From Typha latifolia (lineage: Eukaryota > Streptophyta > Magnoliopsida > Poales > Typhaceae): a stretch of 64,000 nucleotides of DNA. Under the pieces are notes generated by a model, which saw nothing but the letters and a program-made list of their open reading frames with translations, made no database searches and was not told the origin of the DNA. Made by a program: the position numbers and the translations under genes. Where the stretch lies: assembly GCA_019914945.1 (NCBI GenBank), contig CM034108.1:1746001-1810000 (forward strand), read 5' to 3'. Shown in pieces: positions 59,501 through 64,000 of the stretch. Each line of letters starts with the position of its first letter. The stretch's first letter is position 1.

Positions 59501-59912
59501 AATCACTTGACAAAAAAAATAAAAATAAAATAAAGCATAGGCGCCCAAGGAGGGAGAAAAGGGATCCTTGTAACCAGCACAAAGGGACAGAACCAAAACC
59601 TCCACACCCAACAAAAAAAAATTAAAGGAAAAAATATTAAATAGCTAGAAGAAACTCAGTAGTTGGTGGTAAATCCACACCTCTGCCAACAACGTAATCT
59701 GCATGAAGGTCCTGAGCTTTGCTCTTGATGTTGAACCATTTTCTAACAAAGGACTTGGACCAGGACAGCTTCTCCCAGACAAATGAGAAAAGAATCAAGG
59801 ACCAAATTAGCAATTTCAACACAGAAAAGAAAAAAAGAAATCATGATCTTGAAAAAGGAAAGAACTTTGCTATGATGAAAACCTTGCTCTTCTTTGATTT
59901 CTCATCTCTCAT
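56594..59912 (-). CDS. Type I inositol polyphosphate 5-phosphatase
   Basis: Eleven exons, 59883-59912, 59681-59768, 59249-59317, 59007-59094, 58812-58916, 58212-58709, 57922-58057, 57547-57740, 57326-57434, 56917-57065 and 56594-56828, give 566 residues. The start [10 protein letters not shown] joined to [18 protein letters not shown] is the usual type I plant N-terminus. The catalytic domain begins at FVGTWNVGG (about 94-102) and includes [14 protein letters not shown]. It holds both 5-phosphatase signatures, [11 protein letters not shown] (about 405-415) and [11 protein letters not shown] (about 487-497). [10 protein letters not shown] follows. The large exon 6 encodes the plant-specific Ser-rich insert. 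The enzyme removes the 5-phosphate from inositol phosphates or phosphoinositides, damping Ca2+ signalling and shaping vesicle traffic. Type I members in Arabidopsis include CVP2. Substrate preference cannot be told from sequence. All junctions keep frame, so the gene looks intact. Confidence 0.94.
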
Positions 59913-60540
59913 TGTTGCAGGCCTCCTTCATACAGCTACAGAAGAGTTGTGCCCCCTCCCCTCTTATTCCTCTTCAGAAAATTTCGCTTCCACCGAGAAT
60001 GGAGCACTAGGGGGTTCTTTCCCTGAGCACTGCTTAGAAACAGAAGAGGGCCACTATGAGAAAGAGGCCCACTTCTTCTTCTACCACAGTATTCCCTATT
60101 CCTCTTCCTTATCTTCCAAAGAAACAGGCTAAAACAAAGTTCTAATGCAAAGCAAAGAGATGGGTCTTCCCTTTCCTCCCACACCAATCTAAGATAGAGA
60201 TCAGCTACTGCAGATTAAGAGCAAAGGAAGCTCCTTTTTTGCCACTTCCCAAGTGAGTTTAGATGCAAAAGGTGAGTTCACATCTACCGATTCGATCGGC
60301 GACAAAGAAAACGCAAATGCCGGAAGTGATCACAAGCCGAAATCTTGCCAGCGAACAAAGCAATGCAGGCAGCAAACAACACAAGGAGAGCAACAGATGA
60401 TGAAGGAAGAAGAAGGGCAGACACCGCGCTCGCTCGCGCTCTCTCTCTCTCTCTCTCTCTCGAAACCTCGTTCTCAGTTGTACAGCAAAGTGTCCAATTT
60501 GAAGAGAATAAAGTCCAAGGATAGAGCCCTCTTCACCCTT
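59913..60540 (-). other. Leader and promoter region of the 5-phosphatase
   Basis: Purine/pyrimidine-biased DNA upstream of the ATG, with a (CT)n run at 60438-60461 and a TATA-like GGATAAAAAG on the minus strand near 60.55 kb. Open frames here are low-complexity and not supported as genes. Confidence 0.45.
60438..60461 (+). repeat. (CT)n microsatellite
   Basis: About 11 CT units, probably in the leader of the 5-phosphatase (GA on its strand). Confidence 0.9.
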
Positions 60541-60931
60541 CTCTTTTTATCCCTCTCTCTCTCTCCCCCTGCGTTTTACTATATCACCAACTCACAACAT
60601 ATAAAAATAAATGGATTTGTTTCATTTCAGGCCCTTGCTTATGCGTTTATTTTGATGTACACCCAATCTCTTGCATATGTTCAGTAAAGATAGGGTGTGA
60701 AATGAGAAAATCCCCAGGAAAAATAAAGCTGGTAAGTTTACGAATAAGAAAATGAGGCAAATAGGGTTGCCCGAGAGCTGCCCGGACTCGGTAACTCTGC
60801 AGTCTCTCTCTGCACCCCCAGGCTCTGCCCGCGGTCAGTTTGATGTACTACCTCCTCCATTTGGTCTTCTCATGGGGGCTGGCGGACCAAAAAGCAAACT
60901 AAAGTGAGAAAAAAAAAAGAAGATAAAGAGA

Positions 60932-60969
<38 letters not shown>

Positions 60970-63680
60970 TTTCCTTTTCTTTTTAATTAAATATGTATCT
61001 TTTTTAATTACGTGTGAGGAAAATATCTTTATCCTTTACTTCTCTATCAATTTCCAATTAAGAGGGGGCCTGTCTAAATCATGTAGATTTTAATATTATG
61101 TCATAAAAATAAAATTAAAAATGAAAATGAAAATTTATGCATGGGGAAGAGGTGGGTTTTCTAGGGTTTTGGGGGGGAGGAGGGTGCCCTAGCTTTTTGA
61201 GAGGGTCTGCAACCCTAGTAGTGGGTGTTTTGGATATGATCAGATAGATGGTTCCTAGATTTTTGGGCTATCTTGAGTTGCCAAGGGCACAACAGGAGGC
61301 TAATCCTAGGGCTTCTCCCTAGTCCACTGTTCAATAAGGACATACCCATTTGAATGTTGGAGGGTGATTAGATTGTGGTTGAGGGTTTATGAGACAATAT
61401 TAGGGCTCTATTGTGTGGATCTAGAACCCTGCCTACTGTTTGTGGGGGCATCCTTGAATGCATTTGTTGTATTTGTGCTTGGGCTCTCTATCTTTGGGAG
61501 CTTCGATCCAAGATGGTCCAGGCAAATAACACTATTGATTTATTTTTATTTTCCTTCGTCGAGGAAAAGGTGAAAAAAAAAACCCTAATTTCTTATCCAA
61601 TCTCGTATTCAGGCTTCGACCCTCGAGGCTGGAGCCTTAGCTTGACCAATCTCGCCGGACCTTATCAAGGGCATCGGAGACTGTGGCCGTTCCCGTGGTG
61701 CGGTGTTTATTTACTCGAATTAAGGTTTAATAATCAAGCGAGAGAGCAATAAAATACCTCACTACTCTAGTGAAGCTCCCACTCACTTTTTATGGGCCCA
61801 CTGGGGACCCATGAGTCCATTAGAGAGATCCTCACTGAGGTTGACAATGGTGATGGCCTCTCAAATCCAATTCACCATAAGATCTTCTTCCAGTGGGCAT
61901 TAGACTAATCCTGTTAGCCTTGTGGGTCTCAGGAATCTTGAAACAATTGAAAGAGAGATTTTTTTTATAAAAAAAATTAAGTGAAGGAAGCTGCACAAGT
62001 TGTTCAAAAGTGCAAGGGGGTGATATAAATGATAGAGGTAAAGTTGGCCCAAAACCAACTCTCAAATGCTCTTGTGGAGTGGCATTGAGAGAGACCCTTC
62101 CTCCAATTGATGAATCGGAATTTAGGTGACAACATAGTCTTCAATTCAACAAAGCCATTATGAGTAGGATCTTATCTATAACTGGGACCCGAGAAACTTG
62201 AAAAGAAATAAAACCGTCAGATTTATCATCAGGATCTTATCCGACCGTCGAAGATGACATCTTATTAGCAGCTAACTATGGGTCATTAGGAGTACAGGAT
62301 AACTTTGTGGAATATTCTCATGAAACCTAAGGGAATTAGTTAATGCTTTTATTCACATTGTCACATGCATCACCAGACATTATCCCATTTGGAACTTAAT
62401 GATAACTATAGTCAATTAGGGCAACTAACCCCTGTCATTATCCTAAATTGGCCTTGAAGGAGATGCTCATGTAACATGGAAAGAGGTGGATCTCAAAATG
62501 TTTGTACTGAAATGCCCTCCTGATGTGTTCCATCTATAAGATCAAACAAATTAGGGTTCCTGGTCTTGTGGGCATTTGGATTATTCTATTTCAACTACAT
62601 AAGGAGTTCTGATCCAACTATTAATACAAGTGGGGCTGAGTCAATCAACAAGTTGTTTCACAAGATTAGGATCTTGTAGCCTTGTGCATTTTGAAGTTTT
62701 CTTCAAACTCTTGGAGTATTCTTCATTCAATTATAATGCTCAAGTGGGTTCATGTCAACAGATCAAGGAAATTTTACCTTTTGTTCCTATTATAGTTAAC
62801 ATATTAACATATAGTTAATTATCATTCGACCCTAATTTTTTTTTAACTTTATTATCTTAAAAACACCATAAGTTAAATTAACCTAATAACTGTTGACGAA
62901 ATAAAAATATTTCATTACATACCCAGCAAAAACTGTTAAGTGTACTAATGGCAAGATATTTTTAAGGCAATATAAGTAAAATATAGGATCAAATGATGGA
63001 AGTTTTTTTTATAAAAAATTTCAAATATTAAAACCAATCACATTAACATAGTATTTTCCGTAACAACTCAACTTTCTTGAAATGGTTGCCTAACATGCAA
63101 ACCAAAGAATCTATGCTACTCTATTAGGCCTTGTGGGTTGTTCTTTTGACTACTACTCCCTTATCTTTCTCCAAGAATAGCTTGCCTTTGAGAACTAAGA
63201 AGCAAGAAAAAGAAACCATGCAAATGCTATTGAGAGAGAGAGGAGGAGAAGAGGTAGAAGAAGGAGAAAGAAGTTAAAAGAAGGTAAAGGGAGCAGTCAA
63301 AGGAGATCTCAGGCTCCGTACTTTGGGCAAAGTATCACCTACACACCTATCTTTTCACTTTTTCAGCTTTAAGACCCTTCTTAGCAGCGATCTTATGTAG
63401 CTTTATTCCTTAACGGTTTCTACTCCAAAACCTAAGCCTTGAATCAATCCTCTGGACTGGCTTTTTCCCCTTGTCATTTTTTTAAGGAGCTCTTAAAAGA
63501 AGTGTTTGATTTGATCTCCAACACAGAGAAGCCCCTTAACCATTGTCTATAGATACTGCTGTGTACTTAAGCAACATCAAGATCCTCTCTTCTTTCCCTC
63601 TTTCTCTTTAACTAAAAAATAAAAACAAAATATGGTAGAACAATAAAGAAAATAATAAAGTCTCAGTTTTATGAGTTAAC
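60541..63680. other. Gene-poor right flank
   Basis: About 3.1 kb without a convincing gene. It includes an (AG)n run at 60938-60965. GT-rich sequence at 61.1-61.5 kb and a more GC-rich patch at 61.6-61.8 kb look like repetitive DNA. Open frames here show no family resemblance. Confidence 0.4.
60938..60965 (+). repeat. (AG)n microsatellite
   Basis: About 14 AG units. Confidence 0.9.
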
Positions 63681-63681
63681 A

Positions 63682-63696
63682 TGATACCAGAGCATG
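63682..63696 (+). other. Possible LTR-retrotransposon primer-binding site
   Basis: TGATACCAGAGC matches 10 of 12 bases of TGGTATCAGAGC, the complement of the initiator tRNA-Met 3' end used as primer by many plant LTR elements. It directly follows TTAACA, which could be the CA end of a 5' LTR. The LTR start is not certain, and any internal region would run past the window edge. Confidence 0.3.
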
Positions 63697-64000
63697 GTGA
63701 TGAAAAGTGCGAAAGTGGCCTAGTTGTCCTTATTAATATTATATCTTCAAAGTAATAGGAACAAGGTCATCTTTGAATTTGGTGGTTCTCCATCACTGTC
63801 AGATGGTTGGTTGTTTGATACTTATCTAGGCATAGTATCTCTTGTCTATGGTTAAATATAACGCGAGAGCATTTTGTATGATGGTGACCCAGGGATTTTT
63901 GCTAAGATACGTGTGGTTTTGATACATATATAAGAATCTAAAGCTGACCATAATAAGCTGACAGTGGACTTTTTGGTGTGCATTCATGCAGTTGTGGCAT

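Noticed and set aside
1..64000. Bacterial-type systems, CRISPR arrays, operons, integrated viral genes
   Set aside because: Intron-rich plant genes throughout. No regular repeat-spacer array, no operon-like packing and no viral replication or capsid motifs were seen.

Overview
This window is nuclear DNA of a flowering plant. The genes are split by AT-rich introns with GT-AG borders, and several first exons are strongly GC-rich at the 5' end, which suggests a monocot (palm, pineapple or ginger side). That placement is an inference. There are no bacterial features.

Layout from left to right. 241-4010 (+): 3' part of a 5'-3' exoribonuclease of the XRN2/3/4 family, entering from outside the window. 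5491-7817 (+): FRIGIDA-like gene. 8607-9041 (-): short SMP-type LEA protein. 12204-12698 (-): HSP20-like (alpha-crystallin) protein. 14401-14709 (-): DUF1677 protein. 16107-17690 (-): a possible unrecognised transcript. 18404-19451 and 21215-22168 (+): tandem GPI-anchored lipid-transfer proteins. 22514-25142 (-): ALP1-like gene domesticated from a Harbinger transposase. 25910-28107 (-): 20S proteasome beta subunit PBD1. 28996-30859 (-): vicilin-like 7S globulin. About 31732-32112 (-): relic of a second vicilin-type gene. 32905-52628 (-): UTP20, rebuilt here as 31 exons and 2704 residues. 56594-59912 (-): type I inositol polyphosphate 5-phosphatase in 11 exons. 59913-64000: no convincing gene, with a possible LTR-retrotransposon primer-binding site near the right edge.

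Most genes are ordinary housekeeping genes (RNA decay, ribosome assembly, proteasome, phosphoinositide signalling) and seed-maturation genes (LEA, vicilin with an RY/G-box promoter). They are independent transcription units, not an operon. The more unusual items are the insertions and relics. A tRNA-derived SINE with a perfect 17-bp target-site duplication lies between the PBD1 start and its site II motifs. A hAT-type MITE with a perfect 8-bp duplication lies in a UTP20 intron. The ALP1-like protein has lost the third catalytic acidic residue. The two lipid-transfer genes have almost identical first exons beside unrelated introns. A bZIP-motif cluster with a TATA box at 54.4-54.6 kb has no recognisable gene behind it.

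Splice junctions were assigned by eye from reading frame, GT/AG borders and remembered family sequence, so they need transcript support.
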